IMG/VR virus record: IMGVR_UViG_3300030333_003631
Span: 1-30,987 of that record
Origin: a virus
Direction: 5' to 3' (one strand)
DNA: 30,987 nt
The position numbers were made by a program, and so were the translations under genes. A model generated the notes under the pieces. The model had not been told where the DNA came from. It ran no database searches and was given only the letters and a program-made list of their open reading frames with translations. This document shows, piece by piece, positions 11,801-16,055 of the stretch. Position 1 is the first letter of the stretch. Each line of letters starts with the position of its first letter.

Positions 11801-14800
11801 GTATTATAATTCAATTAATGGTGATAGAATTAATAGAACTAATTTCACTTTGAATAATGATAATACACCAATCTTTGCAAAGAGTTTCAATCCTAATGAT
11901 TCTAATATTGTAAATCTTTCTACTGGATTAATTACTATTAAAAATCATTTCTTTAGAACAAATGAAGAATTAATATACACACCTAATTCTACATTTGTTG
12001 GTGTTGGAAGCACTCCAATGCAATATGTAAGTGGTGCTTATCATCATCAACTCCCATCAACAGTTTTTGCTATTAGAAATGATTTTGAAAGTTTCTATAT
12101 TTCCACTGAAAGGGGTGGATCTGCTGTTACTTTTGCTGGAGTAGGTACAGGAAATGCTCATGAATTATCAATGGCATTATCTAATACAAAGGGTATATTC
12201 ACTATTGATAATGTAATTCAAGCACCATTAGCATACTCTCCAGTAAATCATACTTTACAAAATAATGCAGAGTCTGTTCTAGGTGGTGTTGGTATTGGTA
12301 CTACAGCAACTATATTCTCAGTTAGTGGAATATCTTCACTCGCTCCTCAAGATATATTGAAGGTTGATAATGAGTATATGAAAGTTCTTAATCTTGGTAT
12401 TGGAACTGAAACTTTTGGTCCTATTACTACAGGTATTGGAACAACTACTCTTGTGGAAGTTGAGAGAGGTTTTGTTGGAACATCTGCAACTGCTCATACT
12501 AATACCACAACAGTACAACTCTATAAGGGTTCTTATAATATTGTTGGTAAAGAAATACATTTTACCAGTCCACCTAAAGGAAACCCACAATTAAATAAAA
12601 CGGTTGGTAATTTAAATTGGCCAACTTCTGATTTTACTGGAAGAGTATACCTAAGAAATGATTATACTACTAATCAGGTATATGATGATGTTTCTGATAA
12701 ATTTACTGGAATTACTACAAACTTCAATTTAACAGTTAATGGTTCTCCAGCAGTTGGAATGGGAACTACTGGTGGAAATGGTCTTACAATAATTAATGGA
12801 ATCTTCCAAAGACCATCAGCAGAGAATAATCCTCAAAATAATTATGAGATTTTAGATCCTACTACTGGTGCAGCTACAACCAGTATAATGTTTACTGGTA
12901 TAACAACTGAAGTTGGAGATCCTATAGTTATCAATGAAGTAGATATAAATGAAAATCAATTACCAAGAGGTGGTGTAATAATTTCTCTTGGGTCTACACC
13001 AGGATTAGGATATGCACCTTTAGTACCAGCACAAGTTTATGCATCATTGAATGTTACTGGTGGTATATCAACTATTATTGGTGCTGCTACTACTGGACCA
13101 TCTAATTCAATTACCACTGCATCATATAATAATGAAACTGGATATTTAGAGATTACTACTGAAAATGCACATAATTTTGAAGTTGGTATTGTAGACCAAG
13201 TAAAACTTGCAGGATTGGAATTTACCTGTAGTGGAACATTTAATGTCTATGATGCTGATTACAATCAAACCACAGGTGATTTGGTATTAACAGTTGGTGA
13301 CCATTATTTGGCAGCAGGTCAATTTATTGGAATTAAAACTGATTCATTAACATTCACATGCAGTCAGGATAGTTATGGAACTAATCATTCATATCCACGT
13401 CATGGTACTGATCCAATTGCTGGTATAGCAACTCCAATTAATTCTACCACTAATAGTACCATTACAGTTAACGTTGGTGTTGGAACTACCAGTACTCATC
13501 AATTTGTGGGTGTTGGTACAGAAGCAATTATTGTTAGAAGTGGTTATTCAGGAACAACAAGCAATATTTTCCCATATGCCGCCGTAGGATTGGGTAGCAC
13601 AAGTTTTGATTATACAATCGTAAGTGTTGGTGCTACAAATAAATTTACAACTGAAGTAGGAATTAACTCAATACCTCATACTTTTGTTGGTGGTGGTAGT
13701 GTAATGCCTTGGTATGGAGGAGCTAATTTTGGTTCTGCATATAGAGGAGATAGTGTTTCTATTGCTGTTACTGATATACCATTTACTCATAAGTTTGTAA
13801 GTGCGGCAACAAACACCATTTCAGGAATTAGTGAAGCACCTTCATATGTTGATTATAATCCAGCAACTGGATATATGGTTATATCTCTACCAAATCATGG
13901 AAAGACCACTAGTGATACTGTAACATTCAATAACGATACTATAACATTAACATGTTCTAAAGATGATTATGCTACTGAACACACATATCCAAGAGCAAGT
14001 GATCGTATTTCAGGTATAGCAACTCCAGTTACTGCTTATGATGATAATACATTTACAGTATATGTTGGTGAAAATGCTGGTTCAGGTGCTGTAGTTACAG
14101 CCACAGTGGGTGCTGGTGGAACTCTAGCATTTGGTATTGACTCTGCTGGTGCCAATTATCAGAATCCACAAATTGTTGTTCCTGCACCATCATATGCAGG
14201 TCTTGGAGTTACTGGAATTTCTAGATTATCAACTGGATCAACTACTGATACTGGGGTTGGATTGCTTCTTAATTTAGAAGTAGGAGCAGCTTCTACTGTT
14301 GGTATAGGTTCTACACAATTTGCTATTAATAAGTGGGAAATTGCAAGGAATGGTTATGCATTCCAACGTGGTGATATTTTTGCACCTGTTGGATTAGTTA
14401 CTGATGCTAATCTAGCAAGTCCAGTAGAAGAATGTCAATTTGAAGTATTAGATGTATATTCAGATCCATTTGCAGCATGGCAATTCGGTCAATTTGATTA
14501 TATTGACAGTATTAAGGGTTTACAAAACGGAACTAGAAGAAGATTTGATTTAAAATATGACGGTGATCTTTTAAGTTTTGAAATACCAGATAATCCAGAT
14601 TTTCCATCAATGAATCTTGCAAATGCTTTATTGATACTGGTAAATGGAATATTACAAGAACCAAAAGTTGCATATGATTTTGAAGGAGGTACATCTTTCG
14701 TATTTACAGAAGCACCTAAACCAGAAGATGATGTTGCAATATTCTTCTATCGTGGAAGTCCTGCAACTGATTCATCATTGGTAACAAATGTGACTCCTTC

Positions 14801-16016
14801 TATTAAGAAAGGAGATACTCTTCAATTAATGAAGATTATGGAACAAAATCCAGAAAGTGAAGCTATAAATCAAGATCCTAGACTAATTACAGATCTATCA
14901 GCATCTGATAAGGTAGAAACTAATCTTTATACTGGTGTAGGAATTGGATTATCTCCAAAATCATTAAGTTGGACAAAACAGAAAGTTGATAGAGTAATTG
15001 ATGGGGAATTTATTTCCAAATCTAGAGGTTCTTTAGAATCATTAGTATTCCCAAGTGCAAAAGTCATAAAGAATATTGGATTAACTGATAACACAATCTA
15101 TCTAGATTCTACAGAATTATTTGACTATGATGTTGTACCTGCAACAAATCCTGTTGGCGGAATAATTATTGAAAATGTAACTCCTGTTTCTGCTGCATTA
15201 ACTGCTACAGTAAGTGCTGCTGGAACTATTTCAGGACTTACTATTGTTAGTGGTGGATCTGGATATATCGGTGCAACAACTTCAGTTTCTATATCCACAC
15301 CACCAGTTGGTGTAGGTACCTTTATTAAACCAGATGGTAGCGTTGGTTTAGGTTCTACAGCAACTGCAACTGTTACTGTATCTAATGGAGTCCTTACAGG
15401 AACCCCAACAATTACAATGGCAGGATTGGGTTATACACTTACAAATCCACCTCAAGTGATAGCATCACGTCCAAATTATAATACTGAACAATTTAGTAAT
15501 GCTACTGTTGTTAAAGGATTCTCTGGAATTGTAACTGGTATTGGTACTGCAGTAGGTGTTGGTACTATATTAGCAGTTGAGTTTTATCTAGAACGTGAAA
15601 GTTCCAATCAATGGAATGAATTAGTTGTAGGAAATCCTGTTCTAATAACTGATACTCAAGTTGGTTCTGGAGTAACTTCTGTTTATGAATCTGGTAGTGG
15701 TATAGTTGGAATTGGAACAACATTTATAGATAATGTTTATCATGTTGCTCAAATATCTTATCCTTCTGCCTCTGGTAATACTGGAGTTATTACATGTAAT
15801 GTCGAACATTTTGGTAATCATACAGGAATTGGTTCTACTGGCAGTACCTCAATAGGTAGATTCTCTTGGGGTTCTTTATCTGGAACTTTAACCAGATCTA
15901 ATCCTGTAGGATTTGCTGTTAGTGGATTTACCATTAATGCTGGATTATCTACTTTCCCAACATTGCAGAGAAGGTCTGAAGGTTTAAGAGATACTGGAGG
16001 ACTTGAGCCACAATAA
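2895..16016 (+). CDS. gp7: Giant gp7-like baseplate wedge protein with YHYH-type domain, 4373 aa
   Basis: One uninterrupted 4373-codon frame, roughly 460 kDa, between gp6 and gp8, which is where gp7 lies in T4 (1032 aa). Residues about 163-302 match the C-terminal part of T4 gp7 as I recall it: ARSLYESKGTDESFRILFNALYGE against the T4 RSYDFYSTKGIEASYKFLFKVLYNE, and LVGQTIYKLDDTDTNASISEVE against LVGQTIYTATGRCNVTYIE. The first 600 or so residues of T4 gp7 have no visible counterpart. After this module the chain is mostly beta-rich repeats: gly-rich -GGxGY- units, N/D-H-G-F units, short 'ERG/RG' units, an incomplete YHYH domain (about 1291-1399), triplicated T-C-S-x-D modules (about 3409-3725), an NGILQEP adaptor-like domain (about 3872-3955) and more than 30 G-x-G-[TS] tetrapeptides. 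No signal peptide, membrane segment or protease is seen. Expected role: wedge core from the N-terminal module, and a peripheral shell or fibre-like decoration from the rest (inference). Confidence 0.85.
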   Translation: MIHTGFESRVKVQQILRNQLPEFVVNESPKTLDFLKQYYISQEYQGGPIDISDNLDQYLKVDNLTPDVVVGFTTLTTGIGTAETTISVSNTKGFPVEYGLLKINDEIITYTGKTATTFTGCVRGFSGITSYHKELNQEELVFSTSEIATHNEDAYIENLSSLFLKEFYRKLKYTLTPGLEDVPLISNLNAGTFIKEARSLYESKGTDESFRILFNALYGETPKVVNLEEFLIKPSSANYVRREVVIAEAISGNPLDLVGQTIYKLDDTDTNASISEVEAFSRAGVALTTNQQYFKISLFIGYSDEDTTIQGNFKITPATRSLETVSIGSSVISVDSTVGFANTGVLISGINTNINYTSKSVNQFFGCTGIDASITETDTVRNSEIYYSYENGDTSKKVELRLTGVLSGFDQISKTLDLDEGQIISVKNVGDLITGNYYDELTYPYENMTHKQIFANSLIYNTCVRYNIKSIVSTTLVLEGKIDRSSLKKGDLIEIVVRSSNNVVHGDATDVFVTRVDNNKTVVISSSFTVTTGLQYDIRRKVHTAKSNNVPLEVSNIISDVQNLYIEDDKTAYLASNSLPAGATPDGSSSTGFTTSFVNTIKVSTKSISVDYPPSIVGNGLTYEVEPNTFGAIKFNANIPFMNGDEVYYEPSGIPYVGLETGSYFVGLLTTSGTSDTIQLYDSKSFINKGSYIKLKNSQVVGVGTTFVTQYATGNHKFTLNSQKSNQIGAQKSLKKFPFELTTNRANQTKTTSGSIGMLINGVEITNYKTEDYIYYGPLKSVNILNGGEDYDILNLPKIEISAGVGTTALVQPVGRGSIKNVYVDPQGFNIDKFISIETTGGNSTAVLEPIIVEKSRVVKFDSRFTDIAPAAGGINTSTDTIKFTEDHGFYTAQEVIYNADGSSEVGVGIGTSTLVTNSSYFTKIIDNETIQLFNTSSDALAGINTIVFGSSRTSGIQEIYTLPNQKTVEGVRVIDGGDFENRQLLVKPSGISTIYNTVTFENHGFGDGDLIEYNVTAGVGTTTPQSISGLTTTTGITSTSQYYNIVKINDDSFKLSDAGIGVGASDTNFNRNFTIDFSSQGTGYQIFKYPDVKVTLTYTPVGFGTTSQSYTDIILTPEINGSIVDTYLYESGTGYGSTILNFEKKPVLSIKTGKLASLKPIIVNGLVESVNIQYGGEEYFSTPTLNVLDSTGSGTGAQLRPVIANGKITDVKVISTGIGYSSTSSINVVSAGKNAVLGVNIRPLTIELNNRLGNELLLESSNKLGYSVCGYGQSLSQSFGEVGSGSTVASKIIGWAYDGNPIYGPYGYQDPANSSDDARRLVSGYESNITNIVDRPLGFDVGFFIEDYKFTNSGDLDRNNGRFGKTPEFPNGVYAYFSTIDTNGDPQFPYFIGDSYRSIPLEQNIDQSFDFKASDLRRNTFPYRVSDKNADNDFIIETNELESQKIEIESITQGSIDELSVVSAGSSYKINDSIKFEDIGSGSGVITKVSSLKGKPVTNVSVATSSYDDAVFVWDGNDKVKVNVLSNHNWINKNNIIISGVSTSSGISSDVSALSAIDGEYVIGVTSTYSSVISEIPVLAGSASTEIYVSTVPNSVSVGSSLVIGGEHSDTCQILNIFKDQNILRVVRSNPGVAHSVSSPITFVTNSFSIDKSVPAFDSKLNDSVYFNPAKSVGFGTTSGVTHSTTFGFGSTTITRNIPTQRIYIENHPFKTNQQITFTKASGAAEIDISTTPVSALYNLPSTLYVSDTTPNTIGIKTGVGAASSDVYFRACTGDDDTYLFKSNFNQVTGNLQKIEGTVSISTSSTLGLKFGDVVDLNIQPNLSVGIGTSTAIKVVRDSETGFILVNPVETIYSNIDVAADTIRIDNHGFKRGDKIFYTIADGTFPTGLTTNSSYFTYVVDENFIQLSETSVDCLSNPPKVVDITAAGLGTSKFYSINPQIEVVKNNNLVFDLSDSSLQDYQLKFYYDNEFKNDFVSTASTTNAFNIIDVGTVGVGTTSSRTINYNTSLPTKLYYSLEKSGFISTADTDVVNYSEIKYVDSLYNKSYNVVSVASTTFGITLSQVPEKLSYNSSECDDISYTTSSLNEKGPISNVNIISGGINYKKIPNFVGSSSTEGSGAYVIAKSKSIGNVNKIRILNEGFEYSADNTLEPTALISPLISVNNSSTIGIVTVTDGGLDYLYAPNIVVVDSTTSEKIDRGLLQAELSGNSISKVDVIVPPNGLPDGGVSLFAVNNSNGVSISTVASNSTGIFTCYTGLGTGTDAGFAINDEVFVEGIARYIDETSGIGTEGTGFNSEDYGYKFGTVTGVTAGTNWEITINLESTGISTNAGIAKTDQESFATLINKNNYPTFTTVEVPNKFVIGEELIIDEVLVGLTIQSFDNDFIKVYGTYDIKVGDVILGSVSGSRATIDSIKDNLAKYKVKFSNKKDIGWSDDIGKLDLDNQVIPDNDYYQNLSYTIKSSKGYEELRSPVSALLHTSGLKNFADVGIGSTTRSTGGISTEGDWRVGTSSTDFSIVIKDVYEDSRVETITDVDTATDYTESFSKSKFIKLDSLTLLDYTEAKSNEVLLVDNINSQFSNLGGDPSEYLDVQLLDDTVGSQTILFRTTNLSNTSIQTNELVILNNGSDKILLEKSILEDDSSIGTFSIDTNTFGTSYLRFTPEPNAYDYDYNLKSVKTSIDSSSGVGTYGIGFINKVSFVGIATTSSSGVTTTSIVSADTNHFTSFLTQNHLVNKNTNEMNYVEVYVIHDGTDTYISEYFVDTHSPQDGYSGTLMGSFNGNISGSTFSLEYKNDLTDEVEIKSNIVGFGTTAVGIGTYRFKATAQPDGSERTAIYQSDYFTGVGGTTNLVGLSSGLFNSGKSLVQVSVGSTRIVSEVMFNHDSTNTFFHRGAFLSPTGLGTHNPVGVLTAGYDGSEFVLKFTPEAAYASNTIEISALTLGLYTDTLLDNHANINDFEYGQTNETIGLQYYNSINGDRINRTNFTLNNDNTPIFAKSFNPNDSNIVNLSTGLITIKNHFFRTNEELIYTPNSTFVGVGSTPMQYVSGAYHHQLPSTVFAIRNDFESFYISTERGGSAVTFAGVGTGNAHELSMALSNTKGIFTIDNVIQAPLAYSPVNHTLQNNAESVLGGVGIGTTATIFSVSGISSLAPQDILKVDNEYMKVLNLGIGTETFGPITTGIGTTTLVEVERGFVGTSATAHTNTTTVQLYKGSYNIVGKEIHFTSPPKGNPQLNKTVGNLNWPTSDFTGRVYLRNDYTTNQVYDDVSDKFTGITTNFNLTVNGSPAVGMGTTGGNGLTIINGIFQRPSAENNPQNNYEILDPTTGAATTSIMFTGITTEVGDPIVINEVDINENQLPRGGVIISLGSTPGLGYAPLVPAQVYASLNVTGGISTIIGAATTGPSNSITTASYNNETGYLEITTENAHNFEVGIVDQVKLAGLEFTCSGTFNVYDADYNQTTGDLVLTVGDHYLAAGQFIGIKTDSLTFTCSQDSYGTNHSYPRHGTDPIAGIATPINSTTNSTITVNVGVGTTSTHQFVGVGTEAIIVRSGYSGTTSNIFPYAAVGLGSTSFDYTIVSVGATNKFTTEVGINSIPHTFVGGGSVMPWYGGANFGSAYRGDSVSIAVTDIPFTHKFVSAATNTISGISEAPSYVDYNPATGYMVISLPNHGKTTSDTVTFNNDTITLTCSKDDYATEHTYPRASDRISGIATPVTAYDDNTFTVYVGENAGSGAVVTATVGAGGTLAFGIDSAGANYQNPQIVVPAPSYAGLGVTGISRLSTGSTTDTGVGLLLNLEVGAASTVGIGSTQFAINKWEIARNGYAFQRGDIFAPVGLVTDANLASPVEECQFEVLDVYSDPFAAWQFGQFDYIDSIKGLQNGTRRRFDLKYDGDLLSFEIPDNPDFPSMNLANALLILVNGILQEPKVAYDFEGGTSFVFTEAPKPEDDVAIFFYRGSPATDSSLVTNVTPSIKKGDTLQLMKIMEQNPESEAINQDPRLITDLSASDKVETNLYTGVGIGLSPKSLSWTKQKVDRVIDGEFISKSRGSLESLVFPSAKVIKNIGLTDNTIYLDSTELFDYDVVPATNPVGGIIIENVTPVSAALTATVSAAGTISGLTIVSGGSGYIGATTSVSISTPPVGVGTFIKPDGSVGLGSTATATVTVSNGVLTGTPTITMAGLGYTLTNPPQVIASRPNYNTEQFSNATVVKGFSGIVTGIGTAVGVGTILAVEFYLERESSNQWNELVVGNPVLITDTQVGSGVTSVYESGSGIVGIGTTFIDNVYHVAQISYPSASGNTGVITCNVEHFGNHTGIGSTGSTSIGRFSWGSLSGTLTRSNPVGFAVSGFTINAGLSTFPTLQRRSEGLRDTGGLEPQ
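3381..3801 (+). other. T4 gp7 C-terminal-like module inside the giant protein
   Basis: Codons for about residues 163-302 of the giant protein. This is the only part that I can align with T4 gp7: a helical stretch with SLYESKGTDESFRILFNALY, followed by a beta stretch with DLVGQTIYKLDDTDTNAS. In T4 these two segments lie in the same order and at a similar spacing, in the last third of gp7, in the part that joins the gp6/gp25 core bundle. The alignment is from memory of the T4 sequence and needs a profile search. It identifies the gene as gp7-like together with its position between gp6 and gp8. Confidence 0.7.
5236..6620 (+). repeat. Cluster of -GGxxY- / -GxGY- beta repeats and two N/D-H-G-F repeats
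   Basis: At the protein level this stretch alternates two repeat types. The first type is a unit with a V-x-V/I-x-x-G-G-x-x-Y turn, a P-x-[IVL]-x-[IV] strand, G-[STA]-G/T-A-x-[LA]-x-P and a second strand; clear copies lie near 5236-5450 (NILNGGEDYDILNLPKIEIS) and 6265-6620 (NIQYGGEEYFSTPTLNVLDS and KVISTGIGYSSTSSINVVSA). The second type begins with T-x-x-x-F-[TE]-x-[DN]-H-G-F near 5535 and 5884. Copies are diverged at the DNA level, so they are old duplications rather than recent slippage. Confidence 0.7.
6766..7090 (+). other. YHYH-type domain, C-terminal half, in the giant protein
   Basis: Residues about 1291-1399 contain IIGWAYDGNPIYGPYGYQDP, then a spacer with RRLVSGY, then FIEDYKFTNSGDLDRNNGRF, TPEFPNGVYAYFSTI and FPYFIGDSYRS. 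These are the landmarks of the YHYH domain (Pfam PF14240), where I-G-W-A-x-D-G-[FY]-P-I-Y-G is followed by a D-L-D-x-x-N-G-R-x-G-x-T-P-E-[FY]-P-[DN]-G-T-Y-A-Y-F block. The family's name motif, a Y-H-Y-H tetrad upstream of the GWA segment, is not visible in the preceding 60 residues. The biochemical role of the family is unknown. Cyanophage structural proteins with this domain are known. Confidence 0.8.
8000..8740 (+). repeat. N/D-H-x-F repeat copies 3 and 4 of the giant protein
   Basis: Two further copies of the repeat seen at about 5535 and 5884. Copy 3 starts RIYIENHPFKTNQQITFTKA near 8000, and copy 4 starts DTIRIDNHGFKRGDKIFYT near 8475. Each runs on to a S/T-x-Y-[FV]-x-x-V-x-[ND]-x-x-x-[IF]-[QG] strand. 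A fifth copy (TGLITIKNHFFRTNEELIYT) begins near 11925 and shares an LPSTV[FY] block with copy 3. The unit length is about 75-95 residues. The pattern suggests an array of small beta domains. Confidence 0.65.
9163..9560 (+). repeat. Second cluster of -GGxxY- beta repeats in the giant protein
   Basis: Residues about 2090-2222 carry consecutive units NVNIISGGINYKKIPNFVGS, KIRILNEGFEYSADNTLEPT and GIVTVTDGGLDYLYAPNIVV. Each is a turn-strand unit of the same type as at 5236-6620 and near 15205-15480 (TIVSGGSGYIGATTSVSIST). The spacing between turns is about 40-50 residues. Confidence 0.65.
13119..14070 (+). repeat. Three diverged copies of a T-C-S-x-D-x-Y module
   Basis: Three copies are visible in the protein, at about residues 3409-3450, 3452-3532 and 3651-3725. 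Each starts with a Y-[ND]-x-x-T-G-[YD]-[LM]-x-[IL]-[TS] strand (SYNNETGYLEITT, DYNQTTGDLVLTV, DYNPATGYMVISL), then an A-H-N / D-H-Y / N-H-G turn, then an F/L-T-C-S core. Copies 2 and 3 are full: TFTCSQDSYGTNHSYPR with GIATPI, and TLTCSKDDYATEHTYPR with GIATPV, both ending in a T-V-x-V-G strand. Copy 1 stops after FTCSGTF and is a truncated unit. I recall similar modules in other cyanophage structural proteins. Confidence 0.75.
14508..14760 (+). other. NGILQEP adaptor-like beta domain in the giant protein
   Basis: Residues about 3872-3955 run from NGTRRRFDLKYDG through LLILVNGILQEPKVAYDFEG to FVFTEAPKPEDDVAIFFYRG. The pattern [IV]-x-[IV]-N-G-[IV]-L-Q-E-P-x-x-x-Y, then a strand, then F-x-x-A-P-x-x-x-D-x-[IV] is common in phage tail fibre and fibre-adaptor beta domains, including those of podoviruses that infect marine cyanobacteria. 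It suggests a fibre-docking or fibre-like segment near the C-terminus. This is a motif-level match only. Confidence 0.6.
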
Positions 16017-16030
16017 ATTATATTAACTAT

Positions 16031-16038
16031 TATAAATA
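16031..16038 (+). promoter_or_regulatory. T4-type late promoter for gp8 (TATAAATA)
   Basis: A second exact TATAAATA octamer, in the 39-base gap between the giant gp7-like gene and gp8. The distance from its first base to the A of the gp8 ATG is 25 bases, identical to the gp25 promoter. Start of transcription would be near 16044, again with a leader of about 12 bases and no Shine-Dalgarno sequence. It probably gives gp8 and the downstream genes their own late transcript after a 13-kb gene. Confidence 0.8.
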
Positions 16039-16055
16039 TCTAAAAAACAATTAAT

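Noticed and set aside
12028-12060. SGAYHHQLPS in the giant protein as a possible displaced YHYH motif
   Set aside because: The text belongs to the fifth N/D-H-x-F repeat; copy 3 has ALYNLPSTLY at the same place, so the two histidines are repeat variation and lie over 1700 residues from the YHYH-like domain.
12336-12594. Open frames on both strands in other frames within the giant gene (84 codons on minus, 66 on plus)
   Set aside because: They are shadows of a repetitive leu/ser-rich region of the real frame, with no ribosome-binding site and no recognisable protein.
2895-16016. Possibility that the 13.1-kb frame is an assembly artefact of collapsed or duplicated repeats
   Set aside because: The repeats are diverged in DNA, there is no long exact repeat seen by eye, and the frame is open throughout with consistent codon use. 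Long-read mapping would still settle it.
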